A stretch of 14,460 bases of DNA from NCBI GenBank assembly GCA_023258655.1, contig JALQWO010000009.1, positions 1-14,460 of the forward strand, given 5' to 3'. Below are positions 7,407-13,505 of this stretch, piece by piece. The position numbers were made by a program, and so were the translations under genes. Below the pieces are notes generated by a model that was not told where the DNA came from, made no database searches, and was given only the letters and a program-made list of their open reading frames with translations. This DNA comes from Bacteroidia bacterium. Its GTDB lineage: Bacteria; Bacteroidota; Bacteroidia; NS11-12g; UBA955. Numbering within the stretch: position 1 is the stretch's first letter; each line of letters opens with the position of its first letter.

Positions 7407-7999
7407 AGGAGCTTTTCACCCCCTCGAGGCTGTCGCAAACGCACAGCATCCACAAAATCGCGTAGTTGTGGCACCAAGGGATCCGCGGGTTGGGCCTGCA
7501 AATAATTTTCGTAACAATACACCATGTTGGCCCACTCATTGACCGATATTCCCTGGGTGTGCATCTTTCTTCTCAATGCCGATCCCGCATGCAACCACGC
7601 ACTCTGATTGAACTCCTGCAAACGCTTTTGCTCAGATTTCTGGATATATCGACGAAAAAAATCGTAGGCCCTGTCGTATTGATCCTGTCGCTCCGCCGAA
7701 ATACCAAAATACCAATAAGTACCCGGATGGGTAGAATCTTGGAGATATGCTACCCGCAAAAGACTGTCTGATTCACCATAGCGCTGTTGTAACAACAAGG
7801 CGTGAGACAGCAAATGCTTGTTGGTCATGGACTCTGGATTGCGTTGCAGTAAACTGCGATAGATATTCTCCGCTTCCCGATAACGCTTCGACCGCATCGC
7901 CGCAGCAGCTTGGGCTTCTGGACTCACCGCATCATCAAAGTCCTGGGCATTGGCCACCACCCCAACCAACATCGCCAAAAAGAAGAATACGAATCGCAT
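7391..7999 (-). CDS. Secreted tetratricopeptide-repeat protein, function unknown
   Basis: This is a 202-residue protein with a clear Sec signal peptide: MRFVFFFLAMLVGVVANAQ, with probable cleavage after NAQ at residue 19. It should therefore act in the periplasm or at the outer membrane. After the signal come about three helical repeats of TPR type, near 27-57, 60-92 and 94-126. Typical residues are seen in AAAMRSKRYREAENIYRSLL and in YWYFGISAERQDQYDRAYDF. A further helical tail runs to the end (YCYENYLQAQPADP is again TPR-like). No catalytic motif is visible. The reading frame stays open far upstream, but that part overlaps the divergent lipoprotein gene and has no protein-like character, so the ATG at 7999 before the signal peptide is preferred. 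It is the first of a TPR-HD-ksgA run and is separated by only 37 nt from the divergent GIN-domain gene. The role is not recognisable from sequence. Confidence 0.78.
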   Translation of the reverse strand: MRFVFFFLAMLVGVVANAQDFDDAVSPEAQAAAAMRSKRYREAENIYRSLLQRNPESMTNKHLLSHALLLQQRYGESDSLLRVAYLQDSTHPGTYWYFGISAERQDQYDRAYDFFRRYIQKSEQKRLQEFNQSAWLHAGSALRRKMHTQGISVNEWANMVYCYENYLQAQPADPLVPQLRDFVDAVRLRQPRGGEKLLWSEQ

Positions 8000-8036
8000 G
8001 ATTCGAATGTAAGAACAATTCCCCAATTTTGTGGTG
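8000..8036. promoter_or_regulatory. 37-nt divergent intergenic region between TPR and GIN-domain genes
   Basis: Two divergent genes share this very short gap. On the minus strand TACATTCG (8004-8011) and on the plus strand CAATTTTG (8024-8031) each match TAnnTTTG at all fixed positions but one. Both end four to five bases before their ATGs. Neither has a good TTG at the right distance, so these are weak candidates; the promoters may instead extend into the opposite coding regions. Confidence 0.25.
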
Positions 8037-8774
8037 ATGCGATTCATAATAGCGGCAACCTTACTGAGCATGTTGGTTTTTCCGGCTTGCAAACAAGGCG
8101 CGCAACCTTGGGAGTCATTTGGCGACATAACCACCGAAACCCGACTGCTCGATAGTTTCACAAAAATCAATGTCTCGCACAACATCCAACTATACCTGAA
8201 ACAGGATCTATCATCCCCAGAGAGCATCACAATCACGTATGGGAAAAACACGTTGTCTGGAATTAGCAGCGACATCCAGGATGGAGAACTCAAGATCAGC
8301 GACCTGAACAAAGCCAAATGGCTGCGCACATTGAATATCAATCCTATTTGCACCCTTAACGTGCATAAAATCAACAAAATATACCTTGATGGTAACGCCA
8401 AACTCACCTGCCTCGACACCCTCAAAACCCCCACGCTACAGTTCAATATCAACAGTGTGGAGGAGCAGCAGCTATGGATCCATTGCGGACAACTATACGG
8501 AGGTATTGAAAACTCGGGTTACCTTCATGCCACGGGTATTGCCACCATTTTTTCTTGGAGTTGCGAGAAGGGCAGTGGATTGGATGCCCGAAACCTCTTG
8601 AGCGATGATGTCTACATGCGTCACTTTACCATACGAGATGTCTATGTAAATCCCACCAAGCAATTTGAGGGATATGTCTATAATTCTGGGAACTTGTTCT
8701 ATTTCACACAGCCTAGCTACAAATTCAAAGTGATTGAAGAAGGCAAAGGCAAAGTAAAATTATTCCAACCATGA
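8037..8774 (+). CDS. Putative lipoprotein with GIN domain (DUF2807-like)
   Basis: This is a 245-residue exported protein. The N-terminus MRFIIAATLLSMLVFPAC gives a lipoprotein-type signal with C18 as the lipidated residue. Phe at -3 and Pro at -2 make the lipobox imperfect. The body resembles the GIN (head) domain of Bacteroidota proteins: FTKINVSHNIQLYLKQD (41-57), a repeated beta-strand pattern, DGELKISDLNKAKWLR (82-97), CTLNVHKINKIYLDGNAKL (105-123) and SWSCEKGSGLDARNL (173-187). Such domains are predicted beta-helices whose biological role is mostly unknown. GTG codons at 8031 and 8034 are in frame, but the ATG at 8037 is the natural start. Its stop overlaps the rhomboid protease ATG by four bases (ATGA), so both proteins are made from one transcript. 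The domain call comes from sequence style, not a database search. Confidence 0.75.
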   Translation: MRFIIAATLLSMLVFPACKQGAQPWESFGDITTETRLLDSFTKINVSHNIQLYLKQDLSSPESITITYGKNTLSGISSDIQDGELKISDLNKAKWLRTLNINPICTLNVHKINKIYLDGNAKLTCLDTLKTPTLQFNINSVEEQQLWIHCGQLYGGIENSGYLHATGIATIFSWSCEKGSGLDARNLLSDDVYMRHFTIRDVYVNPTKQFEGYVYNSGNLFYFTQPSYKFKVIEEGKGKVKLFQP

Positions 8775-9454
8775 CCCTCGGTGGCTACTATATACAATAC
8801 CCGGTTTCCTATGGATTGATTGGTGCCTTTGTGCTCGTGTTTATCGCGGGCTTGAACGATGTGGGACTAACTTACCGCTGGATGCTGAGCACATTCAACA
8901 TCAAGCATCGCCAAGAGTGGTACCGTTTGCTCAGTGCTGGATTTGTGCATGGGGGTTGGATGCATGTTTTGCTCAACGTATTGGGCATTTACTTTTTTGG
9001 CACCTTGGTAGAGTACCTGGCCGGACCTGTTTTAACCATGGCAATTTTTGTGGGATCCGTGTTGGGAGGCAGTTTGTTTGCTTGGTTTATTCGAAGAAAC
9101 GATGCCGATTATCAGGCCGTTGGTGCGTCGGGCGGTGTGATGGGCTTGCTGATGTGTGCCGTGATGTGGTTCGATGGCATTCAGCTCAGCCTTTTCCTGA
9201 TACCTGTGGGAATTCCAGGATGGATATTCGTGATTATTTTCAATATCGGTTCGATCGTGATGACACAAACGGCAGATCGAAATCGAATTTCCCATGAAGG
9301 TCATTTGGGCGGCGCATTGATTGGGGGTATGATTGCATATTTTCTATCGCCCCAAGTTCCCATGACCCACAGTTGGTGGGCGTTTTGGTTGGGTACTTTT
9401 CCCATCCTCTTGTTCGCAGTAGCGCACGGCCTTCGGCCGCGCTGGTTTAAATAA
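8771..9454 (+). CDS. Rhomboid-family intramembrane serine protease
   Basis: This is a 227-residue polytopic membrane protein that should cleave transmembrane segments of other proteins within the bilayer. The catalytic dyad is visible: S120 in GASGG and H178 in EGHLGGALIGG. The supporting HxxxN motif is H65-VLL-N69, with H60 nearby (FVHGGWMH). Six hydrophobic helices can be placed near 12-29, 66-83, 86-107, 117-134, 148-165 and 178-193, with a possible seventh at 202-218. This is the compact bacterial form without extra domains. It overlaps the GIN-domain lipoprotein by ATGA, implying coupled translation. A functional link such as processing of a surface protein is possible but has no direct evidence. 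The C-terminus ends in basic LRPRWFK, likely cytosolic. The family and active-site residues are clear; the substrate is unknown. Confidence 0.93.
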   Translation: MTLGGYYIQYPVSYGLIGAFVLVFIAGLNDVGLTYRWMLSTFNIKHRQEWYRLLSAGFVHGGWMHVLLNVLGIYFFGTLVEYLAGPVLTMAIFVGSVLGGSLFAWFIRRNDADYQAVGASGGVMGLLMCAVMWFDGIQLSLFLIPVGIPGWIFVIIFNIGSIVMTQTADRNRISHEGHLGGALIGGMIAYFLSPQVPMTHSWWAFWLGTFPILLFAVAHGLRPRWFK

Positions 9455-9472
9455 TATTCTTTTTCCTTGGCC

Positions 9473-10300
9473 ATGACCATTCTACCCGACCCCATCGCAC
9501 TGGAACTCAACCAACCCTATCCACTTACTCCAGAACAAGTTGATTTTTACCAGCGCAACCGCTACATCAAACTCAAACACGTTCTCAGTACCGACACACT
9601 GGATTATTTCAACGACGCCATCACCCGATGCGTGAACAACCTGAATACGGAAACCCGCGAGCTTACAGAACGCGACACTTACGGAAAAGCCTTCATCCAA
9701 ACGTTCAACTTGTGGCTACAAACCCCCCAAGTAAAAGCATTGGTATTGAGCAAACGATTGGCCCAAATCGCCAGCGACCTCATGCAAACCCAAGGCGTGC
9801 GGATTTATCACGACCAAGCCCTGTTCAAAGAAAGCGGCGGTGGCATCACTCCCTGGCATGCCGATCAATATTACTGGCCACTGCAATCAGACAAAACCAT
9901 CACCGCCTGGATACCACTGCAAGCCACCCCATTGGAAATGGGTCCGCTGGAATTCAGCGCCGGCAGTCACCAAATCGTAACCGGAAGGGACCTAGAAATC
10001 AGCGACAACAGTGAAATCGAGATTCAAAAGCAACTGCGCGTAACCAACTTCCCCCACATCATCGAACCGTTTGATGCGGGTGAAATCAGCTTTCATAGCG
10101 GTTGGATATTTCATCGCGCTGGCGCCAATAACTCCGCTGAAACACGCAAAGTCATGACCGTTATCTACATGGACAAAGCCATGATTCTCAAACAACCGGA
10201 AAATGCGAACCAACAGAACGATCTCGAACAATGGTGCCCCGGTGCGGTGGCCGGACAGGAAATCAACAGTCCGCTGAACCCCGTTGTTTTTTCGTACTAA
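9473..10300 (+). CDS. Phytanoyl-CoA dioxygenase (PhyH)-family Fe(II)/2-oxoglutarate oxygenase
   Basis: This is a 275-residue soluble enzyme of the PhyH superfamily. Such enzymes use Fe(II), O2 and 2-oxoglutarate to hydroxylate or otherwise oxidise a small molecule. The facial triad is visible: H129 and D131 in TPWHADQYYW, and H214 in GWIFHRAGANNS. R225, eleven residues after H214, is the likely 2-oxoglutarate carboxylate ligand. Other PhyH features are the N-terminal LTPEQVDFYQRNRYIKL (18-34), AWIPLQATPLEMGPLEFSAGSH (145-166) and AGEISFHSGW (202-211). The ATG at 9473 is chosen over an in-frame TTG two codons upstream. It starts 18 nt after the rhomboid stop and could belong to the same transcript. 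The family is chemically diverse (phytanate, ectoine, halogenated and secondary metabolites), so no substrate can be given. No membrane or signal segment is present. Confidence 0.87.
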   Translation: MTILPDPIALELNQPYPLTPEQVDFYQRNRYIKLKHVLSTDTLDYFNDAITRCVNNLNTETRELTERDTYGKAFIQTFNLWLQTPQVKALVLSKRLAQIASDLMQTQGVRIYHDQALFKESGGGITPWHADQYYWPLQSDKTITAWIPLQATPLEMGPLEFSAGSHQIVTGRDLEISDNSEIEIQKQLRVTNFPHIIEPFDAGEISFHSGWIFHRAGANNSAETRKVMTVIYMDKAMILKQPENANQQNDLEQWCPGAVAGQEINSPLNPVVFSY

Positions 10301-10386
10301 CCCCCGCGTCCTCCAATGGTCAAACTGGGCTGAAAAAGGCTATGCGACCTGGGCGGAGAAAACACGCTACGTCAATATCAGGGAGC
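10301..10386. other. Short gap between the PhyH gene and the tRNA terminator
   Basis: Nothing functional is recognisable here. There is one imperfect direct repeat: CTGGGC-GA-AAA-GCTA-G occurs at 10325-10346 and again at 10349-10371, with several mismatches. No U-tract terminator for the plus-strand PhyH transcript is visible. Confidence 0.3.
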
Positions 10387-10420
10387 AAAAAAAGGCCCCG
10401 GCGACTGCGTCGCCGGGGCC
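10387..10420 (-). terminator. Intrinsic terminator of the tRNA-Leu pair
   Basis: A perfect 12-bp GC-rich stem (10394-10405 with 10409-10420, loop 10406-10408) can be extended by two A-T pairs. On the minus strand it is followed by seven T (10387-10393). The stem begins directly after the encoded CCA of the leucine tRNA; the last A of CCA could pair in the extended stem. On the plus strand no T-run follows, so it should act only on minus-strand transcripts. Confidence 0.92.
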
Positions 10421-10421
10421 T

Positions 10422-10508
10422 TGGTGCCCAGTACTGGATTCGAACCAGCACGACCTTACGATCACCACCCCCTCAAGATGGCGTGTCTACCAATTTCACC
10501 AACTGGGC
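10422..10508 (-). tRNA. tRNA-Leu (anticodon GAG), CCA encoded
   Basis: This is a class II tRNA of 87 nt including the encoded CCA (10422-10424). The acceptor stem GCCCAGT pairs with ACTGGGC, with A as discriminator, as expected for Leu. The anticodon arm is CCATC-loop-GGTGG with loop TTGAGGG, giving anticodon GAG for CUC/CUU codons. A long variable arm (GATCG-TAAG-GTCGT region) precedes the T arm GCTGG-TTCGAAT-CCAGT. It is the second tRNA of a pair. Confidence 0.96.
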
Positions 10509-10533
10509 AATTATCCCTCATTCATTCAATTTG

Positions 10534-10615
10534 TGCCCAGAACAGGATTCGAACCTGCACACCTTGCGGCGCTGCCGCCTGAAGACAGTGCGTCTACCAA
10601 TTTCGCCATCTGGGC
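10534..10615 (-). tRNA. tRNA-Leu (anticodon CAG), CCA not encoded
   Basis: This is a class II tRNA of 82 nt without its CCA. The acceptor stem GCCCAGA pairs with TCTGGGC, with discriminator A. The anticodon arm CTGTC-TTCAGGC-GGCAG gives anticodon CAG for CUG codons. The variable arm is long (GCGCCGCAAGGTGT region), and the T arm is TGCAGG-TTCGAAT-CCTGT. The genome reads CAA, not CCA, after the discriminator, so CCA must be added by tRNA nucleotidyltransferase. It precedes tRNA-Leu(GAG) in the transcript, with a spacer of 25 nt. Confidence 0.96.
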
Positions 10616-10633
10616 ATTGTAAAGAACGGGGTG

Positions 10634-10664
10634 CAAATATACGAAAAATCGCGGAATTTCTCAA
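10634..10664 (-). promoter_or_regulatory. Promoter of the tRNA-Leu pair
   Basis: On the minus strand TTG (10662-10664) is followed after exactly 20 nt by a perfect TATATTTG (10634-10641). This fits the Bacteroidota sigma consensus fully. Transcription would start near 10628, about a dozen bases before the first tRNA. It sits in the 73-nt gap after the queA stop codon, so the tRNAs do not need queA read-through. Confidence 0.75.
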
Positions 10665-10688
10665 TGAAACTGCGCGTCTTCCTTTGAA

Positions 10689-11735
10689 TTACAGGATCAA
10701 CATCGCATCGCCGTAACACAAGAAACGATAGCCTTCTTTCATCGCTTCATGATATACATCGGTCATGAATTTGTGATCTGTGTAAGCACAAGCCATCATG
10801 AACAAGGGCGATTCTGGCTGGTGCAGGTTGGTGATAAACGCATTTGCGATGTGAAACTCCTGCGGTGGGAATAAAAACTTGTCCGTCCAACCCTCACTCG
10901 GATTCAAGGTGCTCATCGAACTCACACTGCTTTCCAAAGCACGCATGACACTGCCACCCACGGCCACAACGCGTTTCTTGTTTTCAATGGCGCGATTCAC
11001 AACATCGCAAGCCCCCGGCTCGATGCGATAGTATTCGCTATCCATCTTGTGCTTTGTCAAATCTTCCACTTCAACCTCCCTGAATGCACCCAACCCCAAA
11101 TGCAAGGTGATCTCCGCAAACTGAATACCCTTGATGTCCATGCGCATCTGCAACTCACGGGTAATATGCAACTGTGCAGCGGGCGCAGCTACAGCACCCA
11201 CATGTTTTGCAAACAAACTCTGATACCATGCCTCATCCTCTTCCTTCACCCCACGGGTAATGTATTTGGGAATGGGCGTTTCACCCAACTTTTTGATCAC
11301 TTTGGAAAATTCTTCATCGCTGCCATCGAAAAGGAAACGAATTGTCCTGCCTCTACTTGTCGTGTTATCCACTACTTCAGCCACCAAATCGTCATCCCCG
11401 AAGTACAATTTATTCCCCACGCGAATCTTGCGGGCGGGGTCTACCAACACATCCCACAAACGCAATTCGTGATTCAATTCACGCAACAAAAACACCTCAA
11501 TCTGGGCACCGGTCTTTTCCTTCTGTCCATACATCCGCGCTGTGAACACTTTGGTGTTATTCACCACAAACACATCATCCTCGTCAAAAATATCCAAGAT
11601 ATCCTTGAAACTGCGGTGCTCGATTCTGCGCTCTTTGCTGTGAACAACCAATAAACGACTGTCGTGACGGGTAGCCAATGGCTCCTGGGCGATACACGCC
11701 TCAGGCAAATCGAACTTAAATTGAGATAATTTCAT
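10689..11735 (-). CDS. queA: S-adenosylmethionine:tRNA ribosyltransferase-isomerase (QueA), variant signature motifs
   Basis: QueA transfers and isomerises the ribosyl part of SAM onto preQ1 at the wobble base of certain tRNAs to give epoxyqueuosine. The protein is full length (348 aa). Family blocks: FDLPEACIAQEP (8-19), VVNNTKVFTARMYG (57-70), LWDVLVDPARKIRVGNKL (93-110), TTSRGRTIRFLFDG (125-138), GAVAAPAAQLHIT (180-192), DLTKHKMDSEYY (225-236) and YRFLCYGDAMLIL (336-348). Several signature positions differ from the form I know: A186 for T and Q188 for G in APTAGLHF, I191 for F, G261-S262 for TT in AVGTTxxRA, and LHQPESPLF (304-312) for FHxPxSTLL. Whether activity is changed cannot be told. 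A perfect -7 box lies 29 nt before the ATG. It follows the hydroxyacyl-CoA dehydrogenase gene by 38 nt. Confidence 0.93.
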   Translation of the reverse strand: MKLSQFKFDLPEACIAQEPLATRHDSRLLVVHSKERRIEHRSFKDILDIFDEDDVFVVNNTKVFTARMYGQKEKTGAQIEVFLLRELNHELRLWDVLVDPARKIRVGNKLYFGDDDLVAEVVDNTTSRGRTIRFLFDGSDEEFSKVIKKLGETPIPKYITRGVKEEDEAWYQSLFAKHVGAVAAPAAQLHITRELQMRMDIKGIQFAEITLHLGLGAFREVEVEDLTKHKMDSEYYRIEPGACDVVNRAIENKKRVVAVGGSVMRALESSVSSMSTLNPSEGWTDKFLFPPQEFHIANAFITNLHQPESPLFMMACAYTDHKFMTDVYHEAMKEGYRFLCYGDAMLIL

Positions 11736-11764
11736 GTTTGCAGTTTATTCCCAAATTGGGGCTG

Positions 11765-11772
11765 CAAATATA
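11765..11772 (-). promoter_or_regulatory. Possible -7 promoter box before queA
   Basis: On the minus strand a perfect TATATTTG begins one base after the stop codon of the upstream dehydrogenase gene. No TTG is found 19-22 nt upstream (the nearest is at 12 nt). The leader of about 22 nt contains the palindrome CCCAA-T-TTGGG (11751-11761 region). It is the same -7 sequence as the tRNA promoter, so it may be real despite the missing -33 element. Confidence 0.4.
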
Positions 11773-11773
11773 A

Positions 11774-12667
11774 TTAGTTTTTGGCAAAACCCGGCGCTAC
11801 CACCAAGTCCTTGGTGCCATGACCATAATCATAGAAGCCACGACCGCTCTTCACGCCCAAATCCCCTGCGGTTACCATGTTCACCAACAACGGACAAGGT
11901 GCGTATTTGGGGTTTCCAAATCCATCATGCAAAACACGCAAAATCGCCAAGCAAACATCCAAACCGATAAAATCCGCCAACTGCAAGGGCCCCATCGGAT
12001 GCGCCATCCCCAACTTCATGATGGTATCAATCTCCTCCACACCGGCCACACCCTCGTGCAGCGAACTGATCGCCTCATTGATCATAGGCATCAACACACG
12101 GTTGGCAATGAACCCAGGATAATCCTGCGTTAACGCGGGCACCTTGCCCAACGCCTTGCTCAATGCGATGATTTCCTCAGTTACCTTTTTATCTGTTTTG
12201 AATCCCTCAATCACCTCCACCAACTTCATCACGGGCACTGGATTCATGAAATGCATGCCGATGACCTTCTCTGGTCTGCCCGTTACCGACCCAATCTTAG
12301 AAATTGAAATGCTCGATGTATTGCTCGCCAAAACACAATGTGCCGGTGTCAGCGCATCCAACTGTCGGAAAATGTTCAATTTGATTTCCAAATTCTCCGT
12401 CGCAGCTTCTACCACCAAATCCGCATTCGCAACACCATCCGCCAGCTGTGTGTGACACTTGATTCTACCCAAACTCTCCGATTTCTGATCCTCTGTCAAC
12501 GATCCTTTGGTAACTTGACGATCCATATTCTTTGCGATGGTGGCCATCGCTTTGTCTAGCATCTCCTGCTTTACATCAATCAAATTCACCGCGTAACCAC
12601 ACTGGGCAAAAACGTGGGCGATACCATTTCCCATGGTGCCACCGCCAATCACTGCAATTTGTTTCAT
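11774..12667 (-). CDS. 3-hydroxybutyryl-CoA / 3-hydroxyacyl-CoA dehydrogenase
   Basis: This is a 297-residue single-function NAD(P)-dependent dehydrogenase of the Hbd/PaaH type. It interconverts 3-hydroxyacyl-CoA and 3-oxoacyl-CoA in fatty-acid degradation, aromatic degradation or butanoyl-CoA metabolism. The Rossmann loop IGGGTMGNGIA is at 7-17, with D31 ending strand 2. SNTSS (115-119) holds the substrate-binding S118. The catalytic pair is H139 in GMHFMNPVPVMKLVE with E151, and N142 and N189 (PGFIANR) are also conserved. The C-terminal helical domain includes MAHPMGPLQLADFIGLD (221-237) and ends with SGRGFYDY (274-281). Length and motifs are standard, with no fused enoyl-CoA hydratase domain. 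A likely promoter overlaps the end of the upstream methyltransferase gene, 12 nt away. Substrate chain length and cofactor preference cannot be read from the sequence. Confidence 0.94.
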   Translation of the reverse strand: MKQIAVIGGGTMGNGIAHVFAQCGYAVNLIDVKQEMLDKAMATIAKNMDRQVTKGSLTEDQKSESLGRIKCHTQLADGVANADLVVEAATENLEIKLNIFRQLDALTPAHCVLASNTSSISISKIGSVTGRPEKVIGMHFMNPVPVMKLVEVIEGFKTDKKVTEEIIALSKALGKVPALTQDYPGFIANRVLMPMINEAISSLHEGVAGVEEIDTIMKLGMAHPMGPLQLADFIGLDVCLAILRVLHDGFGNPKYAPCPLLVNMVTAGDLGVKSGRGFYDYGHGTKDLVVAPGFAKN

Positions 12668-12674
12668 CTGGGTG

Positions 12675-12706
12675 CAAAGTTAGGCATTCCCGCCCATTTT
12701 GCACAA
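12675..12706 (-). promoter_or_regulatory. Likely promoter of the hydroxyacyl-CoA dehydrogenase gene, sharing bases with the upstream stop codon
   Basis: On the minus strand TTG (12704-12706, within TTTTTG) is followed after 21 nt by a perfect -7 box TAACTTTG (12675-12682). The first three bases of the box are the TAA stop of the methyltransferase gene. The box ends seven bases before the ATG at 12667, so the leader would be zero to a few bases. Confidence 0.6.
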
Positions 12707-13378
12707 AAACACCGTGTTGCCTTTCACCCCAGTCCAAGGTGTTACTTCGGTAAACGAGGCCCGCAACATCGTTTCCAAAGATTGGGCAGCATGTGGTTTC
12801 ATCATGGTATTGACAATTGCACCACCTTCCAACGCCACCACTTTAGTGAGAGATTCCACAAAGGAAGTAGAAACCACACCCTTCGCTAGCTGACCATCCA
12901 CGAATAAATCGCAAATCACCAGATCGTATTGCCATGCATTCTTGGCTGCCTTGTGAACATATTCAACAGCATCCTCCTGCAATAACCGAACCCCTTGTGT
13001 ATAAAAATACGACTTAGCCAAAGCCAATACAGACCCATCCAATTCCACTCCCACTATTTCTGCATCCCTCGAGTAATCTTGATGGATGATTTCAGCAGCA
13101 CTGCCACCGCCAAAGCCCAACATCAACACGCGATCTGTTCTCACTCCTTTCTCCACCATCGCTTTGATACTTCCTTGCATAACCACATGCAAACTGCCAA
13201 AGGAGTAGTTTACCTTCTCCGTATCCAACAAATACTTCCCACGCCAAGCCACAACTTTCAAAGAAGAAACGGAATCGCCTTTGGCTACGTGGACAGGAAT
13301 GGGCCAAATCCAACTCAGCAATCGCAGCCAAAATCCGGGTCTTTTGCGCACTTGGATGGGCTCCACCGTCGAGCGCAT
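12680..13378 (-). CDS. Spermidine-synthase-fold SAM-dependent methyltransferase-like protein
   Basis: From the ATG at 13378 this is 232 residues; an upstream in-frame GTG (13447) would add 23. The ATG is favoured because a probable promoter lies between the two. The Rossmann-like SAM domain is visible: a beta-hairpin region with TEKVNYSFGSLHVVMQG (53-69), the nucleotide loop LMLGFGGGSAAEII (85-98), the acidic end of strand 2 GVELDGSVLALAKSYF (110-125), EDAVEYV (135-141) and YDLVICDLFVDG (151-162). This is the layout of spermidine-synthase-like proteins. The aspartates expected for putrescine and aminopropyl transfer are not clearly present (CDLF instead of a DxxDP-type motif), so polyamine synthesis is not claimed. 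An N-terminal hydrophobic patch (FWLRLLSWIWPIPV, 16-29) precedes the domain. It is divergent from maf. The substrate is unknown. Confidence 0.75.
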   Translation of the reverse strand: MRSTVEPIQVRKRPGFWLRLLSWIWPIPVHVAKGDSVSSLKVVAWRGKYLLDTEKVNYSFGSLHVVMQGSIKAMVEKGVRTDRVLMLGFGGGSAAEIIHQDYSRDAEIVGVELDGSVLALAKSYFYTQGVRLLQEDAVEYVHKAAKNAWQYDLVICDLFVDGQLAKGVVSTSFVESLTKVVALEGGAIVNTMMKPHAAQSLETMLRASFTEVTPWTGVKGNTVFLCKMGGNA

Positions 13379-13403
13379 CAATGATTCTAAGTCTAACACA
13401 AGG

Positions 13404-13435
13404 CAAATTTCGGCAATTCTTCTTTTTCGTCGCAA
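13404..13435 (-). promoter_or_regulatory. Possible promoter of the methyltransferase-like gene
   Basis: On the minus strand TTG (13433-13435) is followed after 21 nt by GAAATTTG (13404-13411), one mismatch from TAnnTTTG. The start would fall near 13397, about 19 nt before the ATG at 13378 and downstream of the alternative GTG start, which supports the shorter protein. Confidence 0.4.
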
Positions 13436-13443
13436 TACCTTTG
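13436..13443 (+). promoter_or_regulatory. Possible -7 box for maf
   Basis: A perfect TACCTTTG on the plus strand lies 62 nt before the maf ATG. No TTG is seen at the expected distance upstream. It directly abuts the -33 element proposed for the divergent methyltransferase gene, so the two polymerases could compete if both sites are used. Confidence 0.3.
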
Positions 13444-13505
13444 CCACACAATTTCAAATCCTGTAGCATAATCCACTTACCCAAAAAACCCTATACAAAC
13501 CCATC

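Noticed and set aside
8000..8452. Upstream extension of the TPR protein by about 150 codons
   Set aside because: The extension overlaps the divergent lipoprotein gene in antisense, and a clear signal peptide starts at the internal ATG (7999).
10325..10371. Imperfect direct repeat in the gap after the PhyH gene
   Set aside because: Only two copies with many mismatches; no gene, hairpin or insertion-sequence end goes with it.
10231..10716. Plus-strand open frames across the tRNA region, with text such as RTGFEPAHLAALPPEDSA
   Set aside because: These are antisense translations of the two leucine tRNAs and the terminator, a well-known source of false proteins.
11049..11654. A 201-codon plus-strand open frame
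   Set aside because: It is fully antisense to queA and shows no domain-like pattern.
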